From positions 62,001 through 126,000 of the forward strand of contig JAOBSW010000184.1 of the NCBI GenBank assembly GCA_026214975.1: a stretch of 64,000 nucleotides of DNA, given 5' to 3'. This stretch comes from Gentiana macrophylla. Lineage: Eukaryota > Streptophyta > Magnoliopsida > Gentianales > Gentianaceae. Positions 11,926 through 22,600 of the stretch are shown here, in pieces (the stretch's first letter is position 1; every line of letters starts with the position of its first letter). The notes beneath the pieces were generated by a model. The model saw only the letters and a program-made list of their open reading frames with translations. It did not search any database and was not told where the DNA came from. The position numbers and the translations under genes were made by a program.

Positions 11926-12670
11926 TGATATGATTCAAGAATGAGATTTGCCCTAGGACCTTCTAAAGGAAATCAATGGAGAGCTCGAAACAACGATCTT
12001 AGATAATCCAATCTAAGAACGTTGGCAAGAACGCCACAACGCTTGCTCAAGGTGCTGATAAGTTCTCTAAGGAGTGGAACTCTACAACGAAGAGATCCTC
12101 ACTCGCAAGTGATACAAGTCAATAGACTCAATAATAATTTCACTCAAAATATATCTTTTTGTAAAATAACAACCTAGGTGCCTTATATAAGCTACAATAT
12201 TCATGAAACTAATGTAGCTAACCAATGTGGGATAAATTACATTGTAATTTTCGCCACTTTATTTTATAGTGGACATAACTTGACCCTAATAAGCCCAAAT
12301 GGCTTTTATTTGCTAAAAACAAAAACTTGACTCAAAGATACTAGCATATAGACAACTTTTATGATCGGTCATACTCGCATCTATGCCCAATAATTCCTTC
12401 GCAAGTCCAATAGCATAAATGGTGCACTTAGTGGGTTGATCTTCGGTCTTCTCGTGGTGGTTCTTGCTCCAAATGGGCTTCTAAGGCCAAAGTATTCAAG
12501 GCCTCTATAACTTTCTTCTTTGGAGCCTTGTCATCGCCCATCTCGAATCACAAGCGGTCCACGGTCTTCATAGAGCTAACGGGTCCGGAATATCATCGTG
12601 GATCACATCACCGTCACTAAGCCGTGTAGTGACTTATTTATCGAGCCATTGCTTTTAATCGCTCCTAACA
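11926..12670 (-). mobile_element. Copia-like LTR between RNase H and env-like ORF
   Basis: Read on the minus strand it starts TGTTAGGAGCGATT at 12670. It passes a U3 with the phrase cccacattggttagctac and a TATA box (cttatataaggcacctagg, near 12180), then a transcribed part with 'cttgtatcacttgcgagtg' and 'taagatcgttg' phrases. These features are typical of a Copia LTR. The far end near 11926 (ttgaatcatatca) is uncertain and no TSD was found. It may be a solo LTR in the spacer of the SIRE-type element. Confidence 0.5.
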
Positions 12671-12834
12671 ATCGCAGTAGTTGACTTTGTCGAGTGCCGC
12701 GTTGCCTTACCTACCAAATGAGCTCATTCAAAGCGGTGCGGTTTGCATACCGTGAAGTTACTTAGCCGATTACTCCAGCTTAGTCGCTTCCTTAGTATTT
12801 AATCAATTTCTATCATTCCTAACTCGCCTCAACT

Positions 12835-14262
12835 TGTTGAATCCTTCATGATCGAGTGGTTTTGTGAAGATGTCACTAATTGATCTTCAATAGTATATAT
12901 CTTAGAATAACATCTCTTTTTCAACATGATCTCTCATGAAGTTGATGTCTCACGCCAATGTGTTTTGTTCTTGAGTGTAATACTAGATTTTCAGTAATGG
13001 ATGTTGCACTTGTGTTGTCACACATTATTGGAATTGTCTCTCCTCTATTCCATAATCCCTTAGCTGTTGTCTGATCCATAGTAATTGTGCACAACAACCG
13101 TCATTGCTATATATTCTCGCTTCACTGCTGATGTAGATATGGAGTTTTGCTTTTTGTTAAACCATGAAACTAGTCTCACGCCTAGCATTTGACAAGTTCC
13201 GTATACTTTTTCTATCTATCTTGCATCGAGCATAGTCGAGTCTCAATATGATATCAACTTAAATCCTCCATCCTTTGGATACCAAATTCCAACATTGATG
13301 GTGTTCTTCGATATTTGATTTTTCTTTGGTCGCTGTATGTGTGATTCCTTTGGTTGAGATTGAAATCTTGCACATACTCCTATTGCAAATGCTATATCTG
13401 GTCTACTTGTTGTTAAATAAAGTAGGGATCCAATGATTCCTCTATAAAGCTTCTGATCTACATTCTTTCCATTTTCATCTTTTCCAAGAATAACTCTTGC
13501 ACACATTGGTGTATCTGATGTCCCACTTGTGTCCATGCCATACTTGTGTATCAAGTCTTTTGTGTACTTGGCTTGATTGATAAAGATGCCATCTTTCATT
13601 TGCTTGACTTGTAGTCCAAGAAAATAATTCAGTTCTCCCATCATGCTCATCTGAAATTTGCTTTTCATTAAGTTTTCAAATTTCTCACATAGCTTTTCAT
13701 CTTCTGATCCAAAAATAATGTCATCAACATAAATTTGGACTAATAGAGTTCTTGTTCCTTCCTCTAGCTTGAAGAGAGTCTTGTCAATGGTTCCTTTGTT
13801 GAATCCATTGTTGATCAGAATTGTGATAAGAGTTTCATACCAGTGCCTGGTGCCTGTTTGAGTCCATAAAGTGCCTATTTGAGCTTGTACACTTTATCTT
13901 CTTTCCTTTGAGTTGGAAACTGTGAGGTTGTTCCACATATACTTCTTCTTCCAAAAGTCCATTTAGAATACACTCTTGCATCCATTTGGTAAACTTTGAA
14001 GTCTTTGTTGGTTGCAAAGGCTGTAAATAGTCTGATTATTTCAGCCTTGCATCGGAGCAAATGTTTCATTATAATCTATGCCTTCGCTTGAGAATAGCCT
14101 TTGCTACTAGCCTTGCTTTGTTTATGACAATTATCCCTTGTTCATCCTTCTTGTTTCTGAATACCCATTTTGTTCCAATGATGTTGGCTGTGCCTGGTCT
14201 GTCAACAAGTTCCCATACCTCATTCTCTTCTTGCATACATGTGGGAGAGACAGAGGTTGATA
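12835..14262 (-). pseudogene. SIRE-type Copia reverse transcriptase-RNase H
   Basis: Minus-strand frames read from the RT start (MQEENEVWELVDRPGTANII, about 14240-14180, then KARLVAKA near 14110) through VYVEQPHSFQ (about 13940). The ORF at 13668-13243 carries MMGELNYFLGLQVKQMKDGI, SRPDIAFAIGVCARFQ and a broken RNase H. DIFTKPLDHEGFNKLRRV near 12880-12835 ends the polyprotein. The catalytic YVDD box lies near 13720 (…VDDIIFGS). Several frame breaks are present. The upstream integrase, protease, gag and 5' LTR are missing: the reading stops at about 14262, where a + strand MULE fragment begins. Confidence 0.8.
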
Positions 14263-14284
14263 ATGAAGATACGGGACATTTGTC

Positions 14285-15214
14285 AACCGATTAATACGGT
14301 GTTGCAAGAGCCAAAATGAAAAAGACGGGTCGTGGTCGCCCTGTGGATCCGGAAACAAGAGGAAGTTAGTGAGGATGACTCAACTAAGAGGGAGATGAGC
14401 ATGTTTGAACGAGTTGAGCAAGAATTATCGAGTGTTACCCCAACTCCACCTTCATCTCAAGGTGCTTCTTCTGCCAAAATGAAAAAATCTCCAAGTACTC
14501 GGGCACCATCCAAACGTGTAAAGGTTTCGATGCCTATATGTTCTACCGTTGGATGCATACAGAGGTATCTTAAATATTTTCCACCAAATGTTCATGAGCA
14601 CATTTTGTCAATTATTAATGTAGATTCGGATGGAAATTGCGGCTTTAGAGTAATAGCACACGGAATAGGGCTTGACGAGAGTGCATGGCCACAGGTGAGA
14701 AAATGGGTGCAACAAGAATTGATGGCAAACAAGGATCATTAAATGGCCTTATTTTGATGGACAACAATATGTCTACGAAAAATGCATGTCCTCACTTGAT
14801 CATGAAGATGGAGGGTGCAGAAAGGAGAAGTATAATGACAGTTTCCTTGGTTGGGCTGTGTGCAACGTATATGGCGTGTCCCTAAGCATATTGTCTACGT
14901 CGCACGGAAACCAAACTTTCCTTCCCAGTAAGAAAAAACCTTCGGTTTGGCCACCTAACCATATATGGATGGGTTTTTGCAATGGTAACCATTTTGTTCT
15001 TTTGTTTATGAAAGACACTTGTCCAATACCTAGGGTGTACGTGGTTTGGCATAACGTTCGGACGTTGGAAGCAAAAGAATGGTATGAGAAACATCAGCAT
15101 AGGATCGGTTATGGCATGATGTGGTCAAGGATCCATGGATGGGGAATTATATTGATTTGGAAGCGCCGAGTGCCTAAGCATGAAGTTTTAGATCATACTC
15201 TTGAGCTACTTTAA
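14285..15214 (+). pseudogene. MULE-type protein C-terminus with AT-hook and OTU protease domain
   Basis: The frame opens inside a protein: MKKTGRGRPVDPETRG at about 14315 is an AT-hook-like basic GRP motif of the kind that follows MULE transposases. After a low-complexity Ser/Lys/Pro linker comes an OTU-type cysteine protease domain. VDSDGNCGFRVIA holds the presumed catalytic Cys (codon 14638-14640), and GNHFVLLFM holds the presumed His (14990-14992), followed by TCPIPRVYVVWHN. One frameshift near 14742 separates Cys and His in different frames, and a stop lies near 14362. OTU domains fused to MULE transposases are well known in plants. The transposase part is absent, removed at the junction with the SIRE-type element near 14270. 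Confidence 0.7.
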
Positions 15215-15345
15215 GATCATATTTTGGAGCTACTTTTAGATCATACTTTTGAGCTACTTTGATGTATTTTGAGCTACGTTGATCTACTTTGTAGTATTTT
15301 TTAGATCAAACTTTGTAGCTACTTTGATGTATTTTGATCTATGTT
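15188..15345 (+). repeat. Short tandem repeat downstream of OTU ORF
   Basis: Phrases of the type ttagatcatacttttgagc followed by tacttt recur five or six times with variation (gatcat, gatctac, gatcaa; 'agctacttt'). The last copies overlap the end of the OTU reading frame (…DHTLELL stop at 15212-15214). The array is degenerate, with unit lengths of roughly 25-30 bp. Confidence 0.65.
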
Positions 15346-15469
15346 GATGAATTATGTCTATTTTGTTGTGAAGTATGCTAGTAATATCGATGTTTTTGTT
15401 GTTGAAATGTGTCATATTTGGTGTAATATTGTGGTCTGATTATGTGTTAACCGAGGAAAAATGTTGGTT

Positions 15470-15840
15470 CTCAGGACAAAAATGCCAACATGGTCGGGCA
15501 TTCCTAAGTGATGCAAAGAACGCCCCTCGTGGTGACTTTTTCGTAACAAAAACATCAAATTTAGGGGCTCGCACTCAAAACTCAAAATGTCACCCATGGG
15601 ACGCCTCAGACATATTCAACGCATAAAGTGGCCGACATTTCAATTAAAAGAAACAACAGATCCATGCAGCTCGCTTTCCTCAAAACGCCAAAGCAGAGTG
15701 ACGCTATGGAGAACATGAAACGCCACCGCATCGACGCTTCAAGCGGAATGTAAGCAACTTGAGCTTGTCACCGCTTCTCAAAACGCCATCCCTGTGGTCG
15801 CTCCTTAATGAATTCAAAGACGCCAAGATGGTCGACGTTG
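15470..15840 (+). repeat. Array of ~22-bp 'AACGCCA...GACGCT' motifs, left
   Basis: At least six related units occur within 370 bp: aaatgccaacatggtcgggc, aacgcccctcgtggtgact, aaacgccaaagcagagtgac, aaacgccaccgcatcgacgc, aaacgccatccctgtggtcg and agacgccaagatggtcgacg. Each unit has an acgcca half and a g(t)(c)gacg half separated by 6-9 variable bases. Similar units occur at 16503-16531 and 19045-19145, on both sides of the PMD gene. No coding frame explains them. Confidence 0.6.
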
Positions 15841-16051
15841 TATTGTACAGGAGCAACATATTCTTGTTTTAGTCACAAATCGTACTAACTAATTCAAATC
15901 AAAATAAATTCAAATTCAAAAACACATCCAAATGTTACCAAGTCAAATCCAAATATAAGCTACAACGAAAAGAGGGGATGAAGTTGCATAGTACATGTAC
16001 GGAAATTAAAACTTAAAATGCGAATGTCAATGTATCAAACACCAATTGCAA

Positions 16052-16234
16052 CTATTTCTTTTTCATGGTCTTTGCACGTGTCTTCGGTCGTTGAGCTTCC
16101 ACTTGACTAGAATCTTCGGCTTCGGCTTCGACACCAACATCTTTCTCAACTTGACTACATACACCCGTAGTTATAAACTCTAATGCCATCTCAAGCACTT
16201 TCACCAGATCCTTTTTTGCTCTTTTTTGGAGCAT
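16052..16234 (-). CDS. Possible basic tail exon of PMD protein
   Basis: A minus-strand frame of 60 residues: an amphipathic start (LQKRAKKDLVKVLEMALEF), an acidic centre rich in Glu/Ala (VEAEAEDSSQVE) and a basic end (RPKTRAKTMKKK). It lies about 270 bp downstream of the conserved C-terminal PMD block, so it may be the last exon of the same gene. No splice sites were verified and the frame could also be fortuitous. Confidence 0.35.
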   Translation of the reverse strand: MLQKRAKKDLVKVLEMALEFITTGVCSQVEKDVGVEAEAEDSSQVEAQRPKTRAKTMKKK

Positions 16235-16501
16235 TCACAACCGCATCTCGCACAACATCAATGACTTGCTTGACTCATCCTATATGTTAAAATGTAAAAA
16301 GTTAATGACATTGACAAAACAAACAAACAAACTGATTGTATATTCATTAATAGATTTCACAAACCTCTCGTGAATCTCACGCTTCTTTTGCTTAAACTAG
16401 TCAACGACGCATTTACAACACCTCAATACCGCTTCATGTAATTAGCCTCGATTTCCCATTCTTTGAACATTATTCACAAGATGATTCACGAATGAATGAA
16501 T

Positions 16502-16776
16502 TCATCGCCACGTGAGTCGTGGGTGACGTTGTATTTTTTCACCATACCCACCTTTATTTGATACTTTTGGAGGAATCGGTGATTGGGGTATGGATTGGAC
16601 ATGTCCAAACTGACGGACGACGCAGTTTGGGTGATACACCTCCTCAATGTCCAAAGTCCTTATGCAACCATAAAACCAACATACGTTGTCATCGTGGCCG
16701 CTTTTCACTTCCTTATAAGCATCCCAAACAACCCGTAAGATGGAAATTGCCTTAAATATAATCGAAAGAGCCATTA
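16502..16776 (-). CDS. PMD (MAIN-like) gene, C-terminal conserved block
   Basis: The 90-residue minus-strand frame contains VVWDAYKEV and CWFYGCIRTLDIEEVYHPN, then VVRQFGHVQSIPQSPIPPKV. This is the C-terminal signature of the plant mobile domain (the '..YHP.RV.RQFG..Q.IP..P' block). It follows the N-terminal PMD frame at 17065-17760 after about 290 bp that would be an intron. The product is predicted to be a PMD protein of the MAIN/MAIL type. Such domains occur both in host genes (Arabidopsis MAIN) and inside MULE and Gypsy elements. The start chosen by the frame (Met) is probably internal to an exon. Confidence 0.65.
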
Positions 16777-17064
16777 TCTTAGTTAATGCGTAAGGTTCGA
16801 ACTTACATCTCGTGCTCCATCAAGTACAATTCCTCTCTCATATGCTTTAACGATGACAAAGGCCACATGCTCGCCAATTCCAAGAATGTGTTTCCACCTC
16901 AATGACCGCATTCATCTCTCTTGATTGAAGTTATTGTTCATCGGAGGTCGGAATAACGGGAAGTGTTCGTGACACCCATGCATGTAAAAACATATTACAA
17001 AATATTCGTGTAAGCGTTTAAACATACACACCAAACACAAATAAAAAAAATTAAATATCAAGTG

Positions 17065-17760
17065 TTACTCTCTAAGAATGTCGTATCCAAACCCCAACAA
17101 TATTGGTCCTGTGCCTTCGGTAGTTGCCGTAAAGATTTGCCAAAGGTAGCAAAGACCCCAAGCCCACTCACCAACCTTATCCATATCCTCTAGAAAATGA
17201 AGGTAAGCTATGCCTATCTTATCTTCACTGTGGTCTTGAATCAAAGTACATGCAAGCATGTACAACAAGTATCCACGCACAACATGATCCACAGTAATGA
17301 TCGGCGCAGTCTCACCGGTACTGGATCCCTCACCCTTATTACTTCTTACCCCACATCTACCTGCAAGGTTGTTCTTCAACCAGCTTTTGGACACCCGTAG
17401 TCCACCAATATGTCCTAACTCGTGTGACACTTGTGCTATACCAATCCCTAACAAGTTGTTCACAAATGAAACTGAGTTTTTAACATTTTTCTCAATATCA
17501 AAGTTCATGGCCTTTCCTGCAACCGGTAAGCCTGTGATATATCGGATGTCATCTAGTGTGATCATCATCTCACCGAATGGCAAGTAGAAGGTATTTGTCT
17601 CCGGATGCCACCTCTCGACAAAAGCACTGACGATCACACGATTGGCTTGGTTGTATGAAGAATGTAACAGCTTGTACAACAGATTAGCTCTCAACCTTTC
17701 CTTGAATTCTTCACATTCATCAATCAATCTTCCACAAACGAAGAGAAGATGTGTACTGCT
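17065..17760 (-). CDS. Plant mobile domain (PMD, MAIN-like) protein, N-terminal part
   Basis: The 220-residue frame on the minus strand (Met at 17727, open a little further upstream to about 17760 with CGRLIDECEEF) is one of the longest open frames in the window. Its core, SAFVERWHPETNTFYLPFGE followed by MMITLDDIRYITGLPVAGKA, is the PMD hallmark. A second half contains VDHVVRGYLLYMLACTL and WAWGLCYLW, also PMD-like. The frame ends at a stop near 17065 and appears to continue at 16776. PMD proteins are nuclear factors: Arabidopsis MAIN and MAIL1 act in genome stability and transposon silencing, but many copies are carried by transposons. Motif arrays flank this gene on both sides, which favours a transposon-borne copy. 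No transposase is visible. Confidence 0.75.
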   Translation of the reverse strand, partial: SSTHLLFVCGRLIDECEEFKERLRANLLYKLLHSSYNQANRVIVSAFVERWHPETNTFYLPFGEMMITLDDIRYITGLPVAGKAMNFDIEKNVKNSVSFVNNLLGIGIAQVSHELGHIGGLRVSKSWLKNNLAGRCGVRSNKGEGSSTGETAPIITVDHVVRGYLLYMLACTLIQDHSEDKIGIAYLHFLEDMDKVGEWAWGLCYLWQIFTATTEGTGPILLGFGYDILRE

Positions 17761-17899
17761 TACATAGAATTATACTCGGTCCCCGCTCAATACCACAAGA
17801 TGAATATAATGTTAGATATATGAAAAGAATATTAGTCTAAAACAAAACTTATAAAATTATACAACTTAAAAATATCACACCTTTGCTTAGTCAAGAATG

Positions 17900-18560
17900 C
17901 CAGAACCAACATGCTCGACAATCATTTCCTAATGTAATATTGGTGTCTACCACCACACCATCGTCGCCGCCATATCAGTAAACACTCACCGCGGGTACTT
18001 TCGCCTCGCCGGTGCCCCTGACGTGGTGGGCTCGGCACCGCAAAGCATCGATACCTCTCGCGTAAGGCTCTCGCTAATGGCCCCGAACTAACAATCGCCT
18101 CGCCGGTGCCCGGATGTGGGGCCTGTGCACCGCCAGCATCGTGATGCCTTTCCCGTAGGGCTCTCGCTAATGGCCCCGGCAACAATCGCCGCCTCGTGTA
18201 ATCCCAACACTCAAATCTCCAATCGCCACAATCGCTCGCTGTAGCCCTCGCACTAACACCTCCATCTCGCCTCAATTGTCACCCGGCGAGCTCGCACTCC
18301 CAATCGTGGTCTCAATCGACTCTGGTGGCCTCCGACACTAATCAGAATCAAGTGATCCTACACTCCTACCCGTGTCTCAATCAGAATCGCCCGCACTCAA
18401 TCGTGTCTCAATCAGAATCAAGGAGCTCGACTACCTACCGTGACTCAATCGACTACTAAAGGGCCCCGACACTATAATCGCAGCAGCCTCAATCGCTTCA
18501 CTGTCGTCTCCGATTGAGCCTGGGCTGGCTCATGCACATTCTTTTGTCATTTCCGAGTTC
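17900..18560. repeat. GC-rich segment with internal duplications
   Basis: The base composition is clearly richer in C and G than its surroundings. The phrase ctctcgctaatggccccg occurs twice about 106 bp apart (near 18067 and 18163), each after a 'cgcctcgccggtgcccc'-like phrase. Between 18295 and 18480 the phrase ctcaatcagaatc or ctcaatcgactc recurs at least five times. Minus-strand frames here consist only of the duplicated GPLARALRER unit and are not accepted as a gene. Confidence 0.6.
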
Positions 18561-19478
18561 TTCTATATGGCACACTTGTATGTTTTAAACATAACTAGTC
18601 GAACACGAAGCTCGGGCGGTGCTTCCGCACCACGCTCACCCATTATGGTACCTTCATCGCCTCCGCAGCGTATATGCTTACTGCACTGCCTTAGTCATAA
18701 TTACCTACACATGAGACAAGAAATTAATTGTCATTCAAATGCAAAAATCAACTAACAAAAGAAAGCCATAAACTTCGTATAATGTAACATTAACTCTATT
18801 TTGATAAACAACATTACATGCTATAAACCTCATATAAGAATTCAAAGCTAGATAAACTCATACTTAGGTGTTACGTAGGCACATAACAAACTCATCAAAG
18901 AGACAAACAAGTTTAAACTCATTCAATGCTGGAATAACTCATATACATGTGTTATTTAGGCACATTACAAACTCATCAAATAGACTAATTAAAGGGTAAT
19001 AAAGACTGGACACAAACCATACTTAACAATTTTGCAGCTATCATTTTATGCAAAGACGTCACCCACATTGACGTTCATCATGCTACGTAAACGCCATCAG
19101 AATTCGACGCTTTTAAGAACGCCATCGCGTGTGACGCTTAAGTGAAACGACATAGTAGTTGCTTTAATTTAATAAAATTAGTTGTTTTGGAGTTTTAATA
19201 AGTGTAGGAACTAAAATGTAGTTATTTCATTTTTTATTTTTTGTTGTGTATTGAGTAATAATATGATGCCTAAAAGCTAAATTTTTTTTTTTAATTTAAT
19301 GGGTGCCGAAAGTAAATTGATTAGTGCTGACCTTTACGGTATCGTCCTGTCCATGTCGTGGTATCTCCGTGCTTTTACAGGAAGTCGGTCTCCACAAACC
19401 GTAGCTATTTCTGTTTCAGTGATCCAAGTCGACTCGACATCAACTTTCAAGCTACAAACTTATCATCAAAGAAGAAAT
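18561..19478. other. Region between PMD segment and FKBP gene
   Basis: AT-rich sequence without a supported gene. Phrases such as 'aactcatcaaa' with 'agacaaac/agactaat' recur around 18880-18990. The right-hand motif array is at 19045-19145. The promoter and 5' untranslated region of the FKBP gene should lie within 19160-19478, but no element can be named with confidence. Confidence 0.5.
19045..19145 (+). repeat. Array of ~22-bp 'AACGCCA...GACGCT' motifs, right
   Basis: Three units: gacgtcacccacattgacgt, aaacgccatcagaattcgac followed by gct, and gaacgccatcgcgtgtgacg followed by ct. They match the units at 15470-15840 in their acgcca and gacgct halves. They may mark the right end of the same mobile unit that carries the PMD gene. 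Confidence 0.55.
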
Positions 19479-19669
19479 ATGGTAGAATTTTCAGTAACAA
19501 ATGCAGCGGAGTTCATCGATGAGGATGAAGAAGAGCCAGGCGAAGAAATCGAATCCGCGCCCCGCTTCAGGTTGGTGAGGAAAGAGTTATCGATTCATCC
19601 GGCCTGAAAAAGCAGCTCATCAAACGCGGCATTGGTTGGGAAACCCTGATTTCGGTGATGAAGTCATTG
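19479..19669 (+). CDS. FKBP gene exon 1
   Basis: Acidic N-terminus [20 protein letters not shown], then the beginning of FKBP domain 1 ([19 protein letters not shown] and RGIGWET). Two C runs (19560-19563 and 19644-19646) are each one base short of what the conserved frame needs. The donor is attg/gtactg. Confidence 0.8.
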
Positions 19670-22600
19670 GTACTGATTTCTGAATGATATACATATTTAT
19701 CATCTCTTTTGTTTTATTTAGGATAATTTTCGTTTTTCATCTGATTTGATTTTCTTTGTTCTTTGGTTGTATTATCAAACGGGGCAGTTCATTATGTGGG
19801 GAAACTACTTGATTCCACGGAGTTTGTTTCGACAAGAGAAAAAGTGAGCTGGTTGTTGTCAAGCTTGGATGTGGTAAGATTCTTCGTTTTCTTTTTGTTT
19901 ATTTTGTATTTTTTTTTTTTTGAAAATTTAAGCTTCTCTTTCCATATTTGAGGCAGGAAGTGTGGATTTTTTTCCTTTCCATTTTTTAGTTGCTTTATTT
20001 TGGAAGAATTATCATTTTGGTTGAGCATTGGGTAAACAAGTAGAGAATGAACATCGTCATTGGCGTTTTAACGTTTTATTTTCTAGTTCTGTCTTGTCTC
20101 CTTGCTTTCTCTAGTTTGCTTTAAGGAGGTCTATTTTGGTTAGATGAAATGCTCTCGGGATTGAGTAAAGGGATCACTACCATGGCAAAAGGAGAGATAG
20201 CTTTGTTCACAATCCCTCCTGAAATAGGGTGTGGACTTGCAAATAACAATAGCGTTCCTCCGGGTTCAACTATCCTAGTCGAAGTAGAACTGGTTTCATG
20301 GATTCCAGTGGTTGACGTCTGCAAGGATGGTGGAATAATCAAGAAAATCATGGAGAAAGGGGAAGAATCCGGGCCTCCTGGGGACTTGGATGAAGTTACA
20401 GGTACTATAAATTGGGAGTTTTTGTGAGTCTTCTGGAATGAAAATACTCCCAGCTGCATTTTATTTTATTTTATTTCATGCTAGTATAAGCAGACATGTG
20501 AATACCTTTTGCAGTGAAGTATAGTGCAATGGTGGATGATGGATCCTTTGTTGCAAAAACACCTGAAGCAGGATTGGAGTTTCATGTCAAAGATGGTAAC
20601 TGTGCTTGACAAATTTCCAACAAAAGATAGACACTCTGCTCTGTACCTTGGATTTTGGAGTTTAACGTGTTTTTATTGCACTGTTGAAACCTCCGAACCC
20701 ATGTTACCTTGTCTGAGTGGCATAAGTAAAATCTCTGTTTCAGGTCACTTGTGTCCTGCATTAACGAAAGCACTCAAGACCATGAAGAGAGGAGAGAAAG
20801 TGAAGTTGTTTGTTAAGTGTCAGTGTACGTTCTCTCCTTAGTCCTTACTGCTAAATTTCATTTCCATTTCCAATGAGTTACTTGAGAAAGTAAGATTTGT
20901 GACTCTTCAGCATATGAACAAGAAAGCTATTTAAGTTAAACTACTCCGTCTCGTCCCATTTTGAGTGTCCACCTTCCTTTGGGTATGTCCCAACTTAAGT
21001 GTCCACCTTGTATAAATATTGACAGGTTGCTTTAAATGCCCTTGCACCTTTACATTATCTACAATAAAAGGGGTGTAATATTAAATGTTGCAACAACCAC
21101 TTTAAGGGTAAAGTGTAAAATCTTGCATCAAATAACAATAGTCAATGCATTAAACAGGCGGTTCTTAAACTGTGTGAAAAGTCTCAGAGGACACTTAAAA
21201 CGGAAGGGTGGGAGTATATACATAATTAAACATGTTTTGTCTGAAATAATAATTGTATAATTAGCAATTGCCATGCAACAAATTTATTTTAATGTTTTCT
21301 TGTGGAGAGAAACCACTTTTCCCGATTCCACACCCAACAGTTTACTGTCGTCGGTTATCTTGATTTTCGGGTGTTCAGTGTGGAATGTATTGCTGGCAAT
21401 TTGGTTCTCACTTGTAATATGCAAAATTTTGATATGTATTGTTTCGTTTTGATGCCCTGTTGGCTTGTTGGTCATAAGTTCTAGCAGCTTATTTCCGCGA
21501 GAATGGCAATTCCTTCAGTCAGAAAATAGCAACCTGGGTATTATTTGAGAAATAAGACAATCAATTTGTTTTATCAGTTGACACTAAAAAATAACTTCGC
21601 TACATTGAGCGACTGTTTTCCTTCCTTTTTTTTGTCGTTGCTGTGGATGCTCATGAATTATGGAGTTCGGTTGTGGCCTTCTCATGGGCATTCAAGTATC
21701 CTACAGAGCTCTTCCAAATTTGAGTGCACAAATATTCTTTTCCCAGCTAGGCAGCTGCTACCCATTGTAGTATATCCGATTTTGGACCCTATCCTGTTTG
21801 GTTTCGGGTTGGATTGGGGTTGAATTGAGTCATGAGAGAGAAAATAAAATAAAATAATGATTATAAAATTGAAATGTTGTATTGAAATTTGTGTTGATGA
21901 AGAAATGATTGGTGATAGAAATTTTAATGAAATATTATATTGATAAAGTAATGGTTGAATAGTGTAGGTGCTGAATAAAATGAATTGATTAATATTATTT
22001 TATTTGTTGATGGTGAAATGATTGGTGAGAGAAATATTAATAAAATAAAAAAATTAATAAAATAATAGTAAATAAGATAGTGGATGAATAAATATTGTTG
22101 ATCCAAATGGATCCAACCCAAATTTGAAACCAAACAGGGGTGGTATTGGGGAGTGGGACATTTACTGCTTTTATTATTATTATTATTTTTACCCTTCGGA
22201 AGCTGACTGGGCTTGCAACGTGTTTGTTATGGAGGAAAATTACTTTCTGCATATAAACTTGAAGGTGTTGAAGATTGATAAATTCTACACTCGCTTGTAC
22301 TTGTCATGTTGATTGCATCATTGGTGACCTTCATCTTGTTACAGATGCATTGGGAGATGGAAATCAACCTTCACACTTTTCTTCTTACCCCAAATGCTGT
22401 TGTGGTGATTGATTTGGAGTTGGTCTCTTTCAAGCCAGTAATAGATATCTCTGGTGATACAAAAGTTCTGAAGAAGATACTCAAAGTTGGTGTAGGGCTT
22501 GCTGCAGATAGTGGTGCTTCTGTTACAAGTAAGTAGTTTATGATATGCTATTTGGTTTTAGGATGAACTGACACAACAGATCATGGATAATTGCTGCTGC

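Larger units (their letters stand above)
20825..22344 (+). other. Intron 5 of FKBP gene with two MITEs
   Basis: 1520 bp between donor cagt/gtacg and acceptor ttacag. It contains a Stowaway-like MITE (20944-21214) and a second TIR element (21793-22138). The remainder is AT-rich and shows no coding sequence. Confidence 0.8.

Noticed and set aside
17922..18275. 117-residue minus-strand frame with GPLARALRER repeats
   Set aside because: It is the translation of a duplicated GC-rich segment with no family signature and no continuity with the PMD frame.
19299..19478. N-terminal extension of the FKBP frame upstream of 19479
   Set aside because: The upstream 60 codons show no FKBP62-family similarity; the conserved acidic N-terminus starts at 19479, so this is taken as 5' untranslated region.
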